Position numbers and translations under genes: made by a program | Part shown: positions 37,974 to 48,627 of the stretch, in pieces | Layout: the number at the start of each line of letters is the position of its first letter | Position numbering within the stretch: the stretch's first letter is position 1 | The notes under the pieces: model-generated | Seen by the model: only the letters and a program-made list of their open reading frames with translations | Told to the model about the DNA's origin: nothing | Database searches by the model: none | Assembly: GCA_015499995.1 (NCBI GenBank) | Contig: JADNRV010000013.1 | Coordinates: 458,075-522,074, forward strand | DNA from: Flammula alnicola | Lineage: Eukaryota; Basidiomycota; Agaricomycetes; Agaricales; Strophariaceae | DNA length: 64,000 nt | Reading direction: 5' to 3'

Positions 37974-38988
37974 ATGGCCTCTCAACCTAAGAAGATCTGT
38001 AACTGCTCTCACTTTTGCCATGGAATGGACAGCCTCGTATCTCAGGCTACCTACTACAACCATGCACCTTACCGGCGACAAAACCAACTTACGCCAATTA
38101 CTGACAATTTTGTGGCCGCTCATGCAGCAAGTTTTTCCATCTGTGTCAACGATAACGGAGGAACAGCCGATGACTCCAGAGACTGAACCATCACCTATGC
38201 CAGACTCGGCCGCTCCTCTTGAACAAGTACAAGATGCTGGAATGGGCGGAATTGGGGCATTAGTGGTGGGAGAAACAAGCTCTGGATTACCGAAAGGATC
38301 CAAGTCTTTCAAAGTACGTGTGATTCATGATCTTGGGATGACATTACTTACCATACTCTATCAAGCTCTCAATGCTGAAAAATCCTCTGTGAGTCGGCCT
38401 GCCTTTTTTCGGTTCAGCTCTCACTCACCGCCTTGCATAGCACATTCTCTGCTCAAGTCACCTCTGGTCCCGCGGTCTCTCGTCTTGATGCCCTCAAATT
38501 GAATGGTATGTTTGTTGATCCTGGCTCTTGTTCTTCGCTAACAGATGCCTCTCATCTCCAGCTACAAAACCCTCAAAAAGCGAAATGGTTGCAATGCCAC
38601 CGAGCTCAGGCTTGCCTTCAGCTTGTGAAACTGTTCTCGCTACACCTTCGGTACCCCCGAATCCACTGAATGCGGCCCTTTTCAAGTTTTCGACGAATAG
38701 CTTTGCTGAATGGTTCGTTGATCTTGCTACGTTGACACAATATCATGCTGACTAATTGTAGGAATCTTTTCGGGTATGAATACTGCAAGACGAATAAACG
38801 CGCCACGAAGCAAGAGGTGAAGGATGTGTTTGAAGCGCTCTCGGATAGCGAGAAGCTGGTCAGTTTGTTTCTCGAGCATTCCGCAATCTTTTAACTAATT
38901 GAATGTCTAATTTAAGAAATGGTCTGCTCTGCGTAAAGAGAAACTCGCACAAAAGGAGGCACGGAATGCTGTGGCCGTGGCGCAGTGA
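37974..38988 (+). CDS. HMG-box protein inside inverted repeats, with an upstream Cys-cluster frame
   Basis: The 3' part joins cleanly. An exon with MTPETEPSPMPDSAAPLEQ (ATG 38170), GMGGIGALVVGETSSGLPKG and SKSFK is followed by LSMLKNPL, TFSAQVTSGPAVSRLDALKL, NATKPSKSEMVAMPPSSG, then NSFAEWNLFGYEYCKTNKRA, TKQEVKDVFEALSDSEKL and KWSALRKEKLAQKEARNAV, with the stop at 38988. WNLFGYEY through EKLKWSALRKE fits an HMG box. Upstream, in another frame from ATG 37974, lies MASQPKKICNCSHFCHGMDS and LVSQATYYNHAPYR, a CxCxxxCxG...YxxHAPYR motif common in agaricomycete transposon proteins. I could not find a normal-size intron joining the two frames, so the 5' half is uncertain. Confidence 0.6.
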
Positions 38989-39280
38989 ATGGGCGAAGTG
39001 GCTCGAGGTGGGGTGGCGAGGCGCCGCGAGGGTCAATATGGTACACTACATGTTGGTTTTTTTCGGTTCATTTCGTTACACTGTATCACGTAGTACATGT
39101 AGTGGTATTGTCAGAAATTAACCGATCTCATTCTATTAAAGCTACAACAAATCTTTTATTGAGTCAATGCCAACCCAAACTAACCGATTGTCATCGGTTA
39201 GATTCTAAATCCTGTGTTGTTATCGGTTTTGATCGGTGACATGTGCCCGAATCCGATTTCAACCAAAGACAACCAACCTC

Positions 39281-39305
39281 AACCGCCGGCATTCTCACTG
39301 GGCCT
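39281..39305. repeat. Right inverted repeat flanking the HMG-box gene
   Basis: Exact reverse complement of the 25-bp core at 37591-37615. Adjacent inner sequence (about 39250-39280) is also similar to the left copy, with mismatches. Immediately outside lies a short palindromic AGGCCTCAGGCCT-like stretch. No clear target-site duplication is visible. Confidence 0.9.
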
Positions 39306-39571
39306 CAGGCCTCAGTCGTTACACTCACGTTGTGCCGTCTGAGGTCAGTAATATTCATCCACTATTTTACCTTTCAATGTTCATTTACTGATATAGCTAC
39401 CTAAATTTACTCACTGCGTTTCGTAAATACAATCCCGTATGACGAACGCCTGGAAGTATGCATTGTTATGCCTACTTCAAGTTGTGACTCAAAAGATAAG
39501 GGAGTTGCGGGTGGAACAGAGGCTGTCATTGAAGGGTAGACGTAAAATTGACCGTGGTCGTCCGAAGAATT

Positions 39572-40429
39572 TCATTCTGCATTCAGCTTGAGCTTCCATA
39601 ACTCGACACCGTCCCACTCTGATTTGTCCCATTGAGCAGCTTTTTCGACTGCTTTAATAACCTTTTTATGGGGTATTCTTTCAACGCTAAACTGCCATTT
39701 TCCCTTGGCATCAGTGAGAAGGCGATCTACCAGCACAGGATCGCGGCGTTCGATGCAGAGGAGAATCGGAGGAAAGTGAGACCCAGAGGTTGAAGCCGAT
39801 AAGATACTCAGAGCATGGAGAGTACGCAGTATGGGTTCAATAAGTTCAGTCGAGTAAACAGTGTCTGCGGAAAAAATGAGATCGAATGGTGGACAGAGGG
39901 AAGTCAAAGATACGGCCGCCGCGGAAGTGAGCTCCGAGTGCGATGCGATGACAAGCTCATGGTCCCATGTCCATTTTTCTGGAGGGACGGACCAATCGAG
40001 TTCTCGAATTTGGATGGTTCCAGAACCGATTGGGAGAGCGGAAAAGTTGTTCTTGATGTTCTTCTCGAGAACAGCAGAAATCACATGTGGAATATCCGTA
40101 GCAAGTACGTCCCAACCCAGAGAGCTAAGTGCAAGGCTGAGAAAGGGTGAGTGAAAAGAGTGAAAAATGGGGTAATCTGGGACATACGCGGTCAAGCCAA
40201 TGCCGCTTCCCAGCTCTATTGCACGCGGCCGATGGGTAGAATTTGGTGGTTTGAATTTATTATGCATTTGGAGGAGATACATTGCGAGGCACTGGCCTCC
40301 GAGCCAGAGCGCTGTGCCATTTGAGACGCCATCCGAGAGCTGCGATAAAGCAAAAGTAGAAGAAGCAAAAGGGTAATGAAGGAGGGGAATGTGTTTTGTG
40401 CGATGGGCTGGCTGAGAGGACATGTTCAA
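39572..40429 (-). CDS. METTL21-type protein lysine methyltransferase
   Basis: A seven-beta-strand SAM-dependent enzyme of the Methyltransf_16 / METTL21 group, which methylates lysines on proteins such as chaperones and elongation factors; the target here is unknown. The start at 40429 (MNMSSQPAHR; an in-frame ATG at 40423 is equally possible) leads to GTALWLGGQCLAMYLLQ and the SAM motif AIELGSGIGLT. An intron with donor GTATGT near 40190 then gives LALSSLGWDVLATDIPHVI. The post-SAM motif FDLIFSADTVYSTELIEP fits the family's D/E-x-x-Y segment. Ends at 39572. About 260 residues after splicing, intact. Confidence 0.85.
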   Translation of the reverse strand: MNMSSQPAHRTKHIPLLHYPFASSTFALSQLSDGVSNGTALWLGGQCLAMYLLQMHNKFKPPNSTHRPRAIELGSGIGLTAYVPDYPIFHSFHSPFLSLALSSLGWDVLATDIPHVISAVLEKNIKNNFSALPIGSGTIQIRELDWSVPPEKWTWDHELVIASHSELTSAAAVSLTSLCPPFDLIFSADTVYSTELIEPILRTLHALSILSASTSGSHFPPILLCIERRDPVLVDRLLTDAKGKWQFSVERIPHKKVIKAVEKAAQWDKSEWDGVELWKLKLNAE

Positions 40430-40616
40430 CTCCTAAATTGGTGTTTGTTTGGATTGCTGGTCGTTGGCACTGTTACGCCTCGTGGAGTCCTTGCGCAACG
40501 TTGACCACATCTTTTTCATCCTCAATTCAGAGCCCAGCGATCTCTTGTGCTGTCCGTCGCCGTCAAGGCTCGTCTCTGCAGCTCCTTTCACCTGCAAAGG
40601 GGCCTTCGCTACTGCC
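40430..40616. promoter_or_regulatory. Bidirectional promoter of methyltransferase and RhoGEF
   Basis: A 187-bp spacer between divergent starts at 40429 (minus) and 40617 (plus). The plus-strand frame is open across it, so the RhoGEF start could lie further upstream, but the sequence there is unlike the rest of the protein. Confidence 0.5.
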
Positions 40617-43600
40617 ATGAAGGCTTTTTTCAGCCGCCTCCACATTGGCAGTGGGGCAAAGGACAAGGATCGGGACCCTGCTACTATTCCCAAAGAGAAA
40701 TTTCCCCCTCTACCATCCTGGCCGCCTCAAGACATCTCCCAGCGCCCCACGTCCACCTCAACCACCCCAGCGTCAATAGCCTCCTTCAAACCACTTCCTG
40801 ATGTTGCTCCCGCTCAATTCTCCTCACAACTTTCATCTCGACCACTAGCTGCTCTCGCGTCTTCTCCATCTCCCTCCCAGACCGATTTAGCCCCTACCCC
40901 AACCATTTCAACCCCGAAAGCAACACCTATCCCGCTGCAGAACGACGGAAACTCCCAGGAATCGTCGGCAAACACGTCGGAATCTGCAGGCCGCAGCTCG
41001 CGCAAAACGAATGGTTCTGCGAATGGTCCAAACGGTTCCGCAAACGCCATGTTTGATGTGCAGAAGAAAGTTGCCTTTATATCTCCTCCTCAAACACCTG
41101 TCGACTTTGATCGAGCCTTGCCTGAGGCTCCCACTAGCACGACCCCCACGGCTACAAACGCCCGCTCAAAACAACAGTATCGCGTTTTCAGGCCGTTTAT
41201 GGCAAGGAACCTCGAGGGTCTGTATCAACAGGAGCTTCATCTTCCAAGACCGATGTCACAACGAATAAGCCCACCGTCAAAGCGACTTCAACACGCACAG
41301 CCTCACCTTACCTTCAGAAATCTTTTGAAGGTGGTTCGGCCCATTCTCTCCGTTCCGGAACTCCATATTCTCAAATGTCCAACAACACCAGTGGGAGCCG
41401 TATACTTTCGGCGCAGTCCTGGAGCGAGGTAACAGAAGATGACCTCGTTTCAAATATTGGGTCGCGCGAGCGTACACGCAAGAAGTACTCTTTGAAATTA
41501 TTTCGAGCGAGGAAAGGTGCGAAGCAAAATTATCTTCCACTTCCCATTGACTTATCATTCGAGTGAAGATACGTTCAAGAGCTCGTGAAGATGAAAGATA
41601 CCTTTATTGACCCATTACTCCACCCTTATTCAGTGACGAGTGCATCTGCGGCTTCGACACCCAACTTGGATTATGATTATTATCGCTCAGAATCTCCATT
41701 TGAATCCATAGATGACCTTCCACCTATCGCCGCTCGCTTCATGTCTCCGACACCCTCCACGAATCCACCGCACAGTTCGACATCACCTCGACCTCGAGAC
41801 GCGCCAAATATCGATGGCGAGTCTCTCGAAACAGAAGATGAAGATGAGGCTACCGACCGGGCTGGTCAGTTGTACGACTCTTCACGAAGACCAGGAACTT
41901 CCAACACTTCAAGGAACGATCACCCGCGATCACCATATCGTCTACAACCAACACGGTCCACAGGTCGAACTAGTGGGACCTCGGTACCCTTCCCTTCTCG
42001 ATCACATCAGTCTCTCCCTGCGGGTCCTCGTAACCCGCTATCCGCCTCTACTCATTCATTGGGCCGTCAATCGGCCATCGTCGAGCGAGAGCAAGAACGC
42101 GACCGCGACCGGAAATATAGCCAAGGGCAAACAGAGTCGCCGAACAAGGGTATGCTACGGAAGCTCCGAAGGAGTCAAACCAATACGGACGGAATTCTTG
42201 GTAACTCTATCGCTCCACATCAACTGCCAGAAGACTTGAGGATCTGCCTTGAAGTAATCGACAGTGGTGTCTTTGATGGCCACAAGAGATTATCGGAAGC
42301 GTTGAAGAAGCGATACGATGACCAGTTTCCTCTCGTTCGGTCACTTGCCGACGTTTTTGTGTCCAACGTATGTCCTTGATATATTATGTGATTATTTGAT
42401 GACACTGATACTTATCGTTGCATGCCCATAGTCAGATATCTTTCATGGATACGCCACCTATGTTTTGCATCTGGAACGCGCCCTAGATCAGGTCGATGCC
42501 GCGCTTTCTAATCATTCCACCAAGAAGCCGAAGAAACAAGATGCAGGCGAATGGCAGAAAGTCTGCAAAGTCCTCCAGAAGCTCGAGGAGAATGCATCAG
42601 AAAAGGGCGAAACTGGATTAGCCATCACCCTCTCCAAACCTTTCCAGCGACTGCTCAAATACCCCCTTCTCTTCCAAAACCTCCTATTTCACACCGACCC
42701 CAGTACATTCGAGTATGAAAGCACTTTGCAGATGGTTGCTGAGGTGGAAAATATTGTTAGAAGCATTGAAGACGAGAAGATACAGAAGGAGGAGCGCGAC
42801 AAGACACGAGACGTGTTTGCACGCATCGAGGGGCTGGATAAAGTTCGACAACTGGCCCTACCCAAACCATCACGGGTGCTCCTAGAGGAGCGATCGTGTA
42901 GCTTGGGTTAAGTCCTCTCCCTGGCTCTCCGAAGCCTTCATCACCTCCGCCTGTAAATCCGAAGGCCGTTAGGGGCAAATCATCCTTCAAACGCCTCAGT
43001 GACGTCCTTCAGTCAAATGGAATTGGCGGGAAGAAGGACCTTTGGTTTGTTATCTTCAACGATGTTGTCCTCCAGTGCCAACGTACTGGAACCACATCTT
43101 TGCCTCTCGTTGCTTCCACCAATTCGCGGACGAACTCGATGCCAGAACTTCAAGGCAAAGCCAAGTATGCAACTACCGGCCGCCGAAACTCGGCAACAAA
43201 ACCTCGAAATATGTACAAGTTTATCAAGGTAAGAGACATCTCTTTTGTAGTCTTCAATGGTAATCAAACCTATTTTAGATTGAGACTTGGGCTATTGGAG
43301 ATGTTTTACAGCCTCGAGAAGGTGTTGTGTCTATGGATGAGTGAGTTTCTCCTCCACATCTTTAAATTTGTATTACAATATACTTGATTTAGCATGAACA
43401 AACTCCGAGCGCAAGCCCTCTCAAGCCAGCCCAGAATCGTCCCTCTGCCTGACGATGACGAACGCGAGAACGCCGAAGACTCGGACGACTCTGATAAGAA
43501 GAGCAAAATGAGTTTCTCTTATTGGGGTGCAGATAAGGTGACGGTACAGAAACCCGTTCTGAAAGGGCGGACACCTGTGAACGCAAGACGAGGAGGAGGC

Positions 43601-43981
43601 TTAGCTTCGTACGGCCGAGAATCATCCGCCAATGCGAAGTTCGGCACACGACTTGTGTCAGATGGGTCTTCGCATACTCGTCCGTTAAGCCGCCGGCCAC
43701 AGACTGTTACTCCGACACCGCGCCGACAACCGCCTTCGGATGAAGGCCCGAATTATGCCAGAGCCACCATTACAAGACCCGCTTGGGATACAAGCACCCG
43801 CTCCCCTATACCCCCTGCTACGAAACGATCACGAAACACTTCGCAGGCAAGCCCAGCGACCAGGACGCCGAATTCTGCTGCCAAGAGCCCAGTCGCGTCG
43901 CCTGCTCCCTCCGAAGATTCTGGTGTTGGCATGTACAGGCAAATGCTCGCTAACGATTTTTCCCTCGATAATAGTGCCTGA
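40617..43981 (+). CDS. RhoGEF (DH-domain) protein
   Basis: A guanine-nucleotide exchange factor for Rho-type GTPases. The start at 40617 gives MKAFFSRLHIGSGAKDKD, then about 270 Ser/Thr/Pro-rich residues. The DH domain starts near 41400 (EVTEDDLVSNIGSRERTRQE, VLFEIISSEERYVQELVKMK) and is interrupted by a roughly 190-residue low-complexity insert. It resumes with QLPEDLRICLEVIDSGVFDG, SDIFHGYATYVLHLERAL and LAITLSKPFQRLLKYPLLFQ. A 59-nt intron at 42843-42901 removes an apparent stop. A PH-like part follows (SSFKRLSDVLQSNG, KKDLWFVIFNDVVLQCQRTG, RNMYKFIK, IETWAIGDVLQPREGVVSMD) and a disordered tail ends LDNSA at 43981. The frame changes by one base at about 41161-41163 (C run). Confidence 0.85.
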
Positions 43982-44287
43982 AGAAACCTTCCGCACCTGT
44001 TTCTGCTCTAACTTTCACTATATAACCCAACTACATACACTATTCCCCGTTATTATTCCCATCAGCACTTCATTGTTTTCTCATTCATGCCCTGTTATTT
44101 TTCATGATCATGCCCAAAGTGTTGACGTTACCCTCTTTTTATTCCTCTCAAAAGAAAATCGACCACTTGAATAGGAAAATGCTTTTGAATTCTCATCAAC
44201 TATAACGCATTCTTTCTATATTTACGAATTCCAAGTAGATTCAATTGTACTTATTAACATCACACTCGTTTGTTCCAAGATTGATAA
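43982..44287. other. Intergenic between convergent 3' ends
   Basis: A 306-bp T-rich and A-rich spacer between the RhoGEF stop and the asparagine synthetase stop. It should hold both polyadenylation regions. Nothing else seen. Confidence 0.6.
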
Positions 44288-46564
44288 TTAATCAGTTCCG
44301 TATGCTGCGTTATGTATACTGACACTGCGACCGCTTGGGTCGGATGCACAACCCCATCTCCTCGAGGTATCCATCTACATTCAGTCATAATATCATGAGG
44401 CAAAATAGAAGGGCACACGTAAAGTTCAAACTTACCGAACAGCGGTCTTTGCTGCAGCTCTGAAGGGAACAGTCCTGAAGATTGCAATCGTTTAATGACA
44501 AACGCGACCAGCAAAATAAAAGTAAAGGTACCGTCGAAGATATCGCGAATCAAGTAGGCCTCCTTAGTGTCGGGTACATCGAAAGACCACCTTTCTGCTC
44601 GCTTGGCGAAGTCCTCATCAGAGACAACTTGGGCAGCATGTCCTTTGATCCTGTTAGTTTGTCAGCCAAAGTTCAGCAGCCGGTCAGCGGAGCAGGCATA
44701 CCCATCAATCCAAGAGTAACCAACACCATCCGAGAATTGTTCCTTTTGGCGCCACAGAATCGAACGAGGAAGGTAGGGCTTTATACAAAATTAGCAATAC
44801 TAATATGAGATATGAAAAATGGGAGTCTACCTTTCCACCGGGAGCACAATCAAAGGCTTTCCTCAAGATGTACTTCTCCATCTTTGGGCATCCGTCCTCG
44901 TCGACTTCCTGAGTTGAACCCTTGTTGAACGTTTTTTCCTTCGGGTCAATGTTCATGCAAACTTCAAGGAAGGCCTTGTCAAGGAAAGGAACGCGCGCCT
45001 CGAGGCCCCAAGCCATCGTCGACCTAGTCAATGTTGTCAGCTACGGTGTGAAGGAGAGATATCAGGATGCTTACTTGTTAGCACGCAAGCAGTCGGAAGT
45101 GTGCAGGTTCTTTACGCGACGAACACATTCTTGATGGAAAGAAGCGGGGTCGGGGGCAGCATGGAAGTAGAGATAACCTAAGAACAATTTGGTTACGATA
45201 TTCACGTGTAAGGAGAGCACAAATTCAACGAACCTCCAAAGATCTCGTCGCTACCTTCTCCACTGAGCACCATCTTTACACCCATGGCCTTGATCTTCCG
45301 GCTCAGGAGATACATAGGAGTACTTGCGCGGACAGTGGTGACATCGTAGGTTTCAAGGTGGTAAATGACCTCTGGAATAGCATCCAAGCCTTCTTGGACC
45401 GTGAAAACGTATTCGTGATGGACAGTTCCCAAATAATGCGCCGCCTTTCTTGCAGCGAGAAGATCGGGCGAATTTTCGAGTCCAATCGAGAACGAATGCA
45501 GTTGAGGCCATGCAGCCAGTGTTGCTGTAATATAAATGTATGTTAGATCAAATGTATAAATAGCATACACCATGAACTTACCCTCTTCGTTAATCAAAGC
45601 ACCGGTTGGTGTTGAAGGTCCACTAACGGCCTCCTGCAACTTTCTTTTTCGGAGTTCGTATTGCGCCTGCGATACTTTTTCAGTTTCTCTTGCGGCAATA
45701 GCAGCGATTAAGCTGCTGTCTAAGCCACCGCTGAGAAGCACACCATAGGGCACCTCTGACATGAGTCGTTTGCGTACGGCATCCTCTAAAGTTTCACGAA
45801 TCAGGGTCAAGTCGGCAGGTTTTGTGGGTATCGTGGCATTGGGTCCTTCCACGTCGCCGTTCCACCACGTAGGGTTATAGTAACGTGTCGTCGAGTTATC
45901 TTTGCTGTCATACACATGGCCAGGGGGGAACGAGATAATTTTATCGCACTCGTCGACCAACGCCTTCAATTCCGAGGAGAAGAAAACGGCGCCTGGTCTC
46001 TTAGAGCTCCAGCCTTGGTACAACGTGGTGATACCAATGGGGTCGCGTGCAGCAATGAGTCGAGAAGGAGAGACGGATTCATCGAGGAGGGCGAAAGAAA
46101 ACATGCCGTCCAGCATGTTGCAAAGGTCTTTATCATGTTTACGGTACTGGATAGATTGTGGTAAGAAAAAGAGAAGCGAAATATCAGACTGATACACACT
46201 AAGGGTATTATCACTTCGCAGTCGGAATGTGTCTTGAACTTGACATCGGGGCCAACACTGGCACGAAGAGCGATGTGGTTGTAGATTTCGCCGTTAACAG
46301 CGAGGATAACTTTACCGTCCTCGCTGATCAGAGGTTGAGCACCGGTGTCTGCAAAGAAATAAATTGGTGCGTAATAAACCTCTAAAGTATTCACTGACCA
46401 ACACCAACAATTGCCAATCGTTCGTGGACCAGTACAGATTCTTGCCCAACATAGCATCCAGACCAATCAGGACCACGGTGACGCTGCTTTTTTGAGCAGG
46501 CAATAAAACGAACTCTGTCGTTGGCGGGTTTATCGAGGCCGTGTACTGCGAATATTCCGCACAT
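44288..46564 (-). CDS. Asparagine synthetase (glutamine-hydrolysing)
   Basis: Makes asparagine from aspartate, glutamine and ATP. The start at 46564 gives [13 protein letters not shown], with Cys2 as the glutaminase nucleophile, then [20 protein letters not shown] and HERLAIVGV, and after an intron [25 protein letters not shown] and [10 protein letters not shown]. The synthetase half has [20 protein letters not shown] (ATP pyrophosphatase loop), [36 protein letters not shown] and [20 protein letters not shown]. Near the end the frame breaks twice, at about 44456-44463 and 44352-44356. Supplying one base at each restores family-like sequence ([34 protein letters not shown]) and the stop at 44288. 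Read literally, the protein ends in an unrelated tail and stops near 44312. Confidence 0.92.
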
Positions 46565-47091
46565 GGTGGGTATTACAAGGAAGTAGATGAAGTAAAGTTT
46601 TTTCCAGATTTTATTTGTGTTTAAACATGACTCGGGCGATAAGATTATGATCGGCCGGAAAAAATGCCAAGATAACATTAATGATCCAGATTGGACCACC
46701 ATCACATCACATCTCGACCCGAAGTTTTGCTCTGATTCGTACTTGAACGTTTGAACGTGGTTTGAGCGGATAAACATAGGTAGATATACGGTCGACTTCA
46801 ATATATCGCGACGTCCTTAGTTTATGCTTCATTGCAACACCCTCTAGCAGCAACCTTGAATGTGATAATTATCCGTCAGAAGTCCAAAGACAAGAAGTCA
46901 TCCACAGGTCATGATACAGTGTAAAAGTAAAAAAAAATTCCTATAGACATAGCGGGCAGCAATAATACATGAAACCAAGGAAATAAATGATAAATAGGGT
47001 GTGGTGGTGTGGGTTGTTAGGAAGTTCTAGCCTTTCAGTTCTGTGGTATCATAGTGGTGGAAATAGGAAAGACTCGCAATTCGTGAAGGTT
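46565..47091. other. Intergenic, 0.5 kb
   Basis: Upstream of asparagine synthetase and downstream of the DUF6699-type gene, both on the minus strand. It should include the asparagine synthetase promoter. An A run lies at 46929-46936. No gene seen. Confidence 0.5.
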
Positions 47092-48105
47092 TTAAGCCAC
47101 ATTCAACTTCAACGTCTCCACTCCATCACCCGTCCTCACCAGGCCTCTGAACCACTTTTTCCCAAGCAAGAAATCGATTTTCTTGACACCTTCGTTCATC
47201 ATATTCATCTCCAGAGCACCCATTTCTCTACATCTTGCGGTATACGCCCTCGACACCAGGTGCACCTGCTGTGGCGTCAAACTTGCCCAATTTGCCTGCG
47301 AAATCCGCAATCGCAACGAGTTCCAGATGGCACTCAGAACATCTCCAAGTTTGATTGGAGGCGCGACAGCGGAGTACCGATTACTTGGGTTGTAACTCAT
47401 GTCGATGGGCCAATTGGGGATCAGATCGCAAATGATCTTGAGGCTGTAGATGGGCGGATGTGTGGCAGCCTGATTGAGCTCATCGGATGTGATGAGCGTG
47501 GTTTGACCCCCTCCCACCATCCTCATCGGAGTGAAGTATGGTGCCGAAAGGTCGAACACAATATCACCCCGAAGGTTGTGGCCGTCCAGGTAGGGGTGGA
47601 GGGAAAGTTGCGGTACGGCTGGCAGTTGGGAAAATGGTCCGTAGGGCGTCCCGGGTGATACCCAATATCCGTTATTAATATTGACAACCTGAGGCTGCTC
47701 GAAGTACCCGGCATCTGATCGGCTTCGTCTTCGCTGAGGTCGATGCTGAGATTGGAGCCATGCGGTGTTCTGTAGCGTGGGCGGCACCGCACCTCCATTC
47801 CAGGATACCGTGCGCGGTCTGACGTATGGATTGAGATAATCTTCCTCGTCTGGGTCGTGGGGGAATGGGATATTATTTGGGATGAAAGGTGATCCAGGCA
47901 AAGGCGAGTTCATAACGTGGGGTGAAGGAGGCAGGGAGACATTTGGGCTAAAGGGTGAATTGTTGAGAGAAATCGGAGGAACAAATGGGGAGTATTGTTG
48001 GGTGTAGAAGGGAGCAAGGTATGGGCTGTTGCGATAGTTGACTCTTGGGGTGTACACGTAGGGGTCAGACATCCTGGGCGCGAATAAGGAAGAACTAGCC
48101 GACAA
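47092..48105 (-). CDS. DUF6699-type basidiomycete protein
   Basis: A single-exon gene of about 337 residues. The N-terminal 150 residues are Pro/Ser/Asn-rich and disordered (SPYLAPFYTQQYSPFVPPIS). The C-terminal domain begins around LHPYLDGHNLRGDIVFDLSA and includes ELNQAATHPPIYSLKIICDL, NWPIDMSYNPSNRYSAVAPP and KLGDVLSAIWNSLRLRISQA, a pattern I associate with DUF6699, expanded in mushroom-forming fungi and of unknown function. It ends GVETLKLNVA. An in-frame ATG at 48072 (MSDPYVYTPRVNY) is an alternative start and may be the real one. No biochemical role can be inferred. Confidence 0.75.
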   Translation of the reverse strand: MSASSSLFAPRMSDPYVYTPRVNYRNSPYLAPFYTQQYSPFVPPISLNNSPFSPNVSLPPSPHVMNSPLPGSPFIPNNIPFPHDPDEEDYLNPYVRPRTVSWNGGAVPPTLQNTAWLQSQHRPQRRRSRSDAGYFEQPQVVNINNGYWVSPGTPYGPFSQLPAVPQLSLHPYLDGHNLRGDIVFDLSAPYFTPMRMVGGGQTTLITSDELNQAATHPPIYSLKIICDLIPNWPIDMSYNPSNRYSAVAPPIKLGDVLSAIWNSLRLRISQANWASLTPQQVHLVSRAYTARCREMGALEMNMMNEGVKKIDFLLGKKWFRGLVRTGDGVETLKLNVA

Positions 48106-48627
48106 GAAGGGTATTTAAGGAATTCAAAAATGGGTCACGTCCTAATCACTTGCGATCCTTATTTATTGTAAGTTGCTGCGGAGAACGTGGAATTCTTCGA
48201 GTCAGAGTATGGATGTGTGGATAGCAGCGAGGGAGCAAGATGTCTGGAGTACTCGGAGAACGGCTCTAGATCTTTATAATCGCAGAGTATCAGAGGGAAG
48301 AGAGTTATTAATAGCTACCAGCCTTCAGCCCAGATTACAGTGGTGACCCCAGTAGAGGATGCGTCAGATAACAGGAAGAGAGCGAAGTGAGAAAAATCAC
48401 CGTAACAAGGGATGGGCGTCAATTTCCCAAATTAGATCAAAGCCGATCCGTCAGACATTCCCACGGTCTGGCGGTGTCTTTTAGCAATTCAATAACCGAG
48501 GTTTACGCAGTCGTGCCACATACCGCCCTCACTGGCTTGCTCATAAAACTAACAGGACGTGGCAGAATCGTTCATTTCGACTCTTCAATTCCTCTGCCAC
48601 TCATAGCCACTCACCTTGTTCTCGGGC
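48106..48627. promoter_or_regulatory. Divergent upstream region of DUF6699-type gene and second syntaxin
   Basis: A 522-bp spacer between divergent starts (48105 minus, 48628 plus). Both promoters are expected here. No specific element identified. Confidence 0.5.

Noticed and set aside
42843..42911. Apparent premature stop in the RhoGEF after the DH domain
   Set aside because: A 59-nt GT-AG intron at 42843-42901, phase 0, joins GLDK to LGLSPLPGSP and removes the stop.
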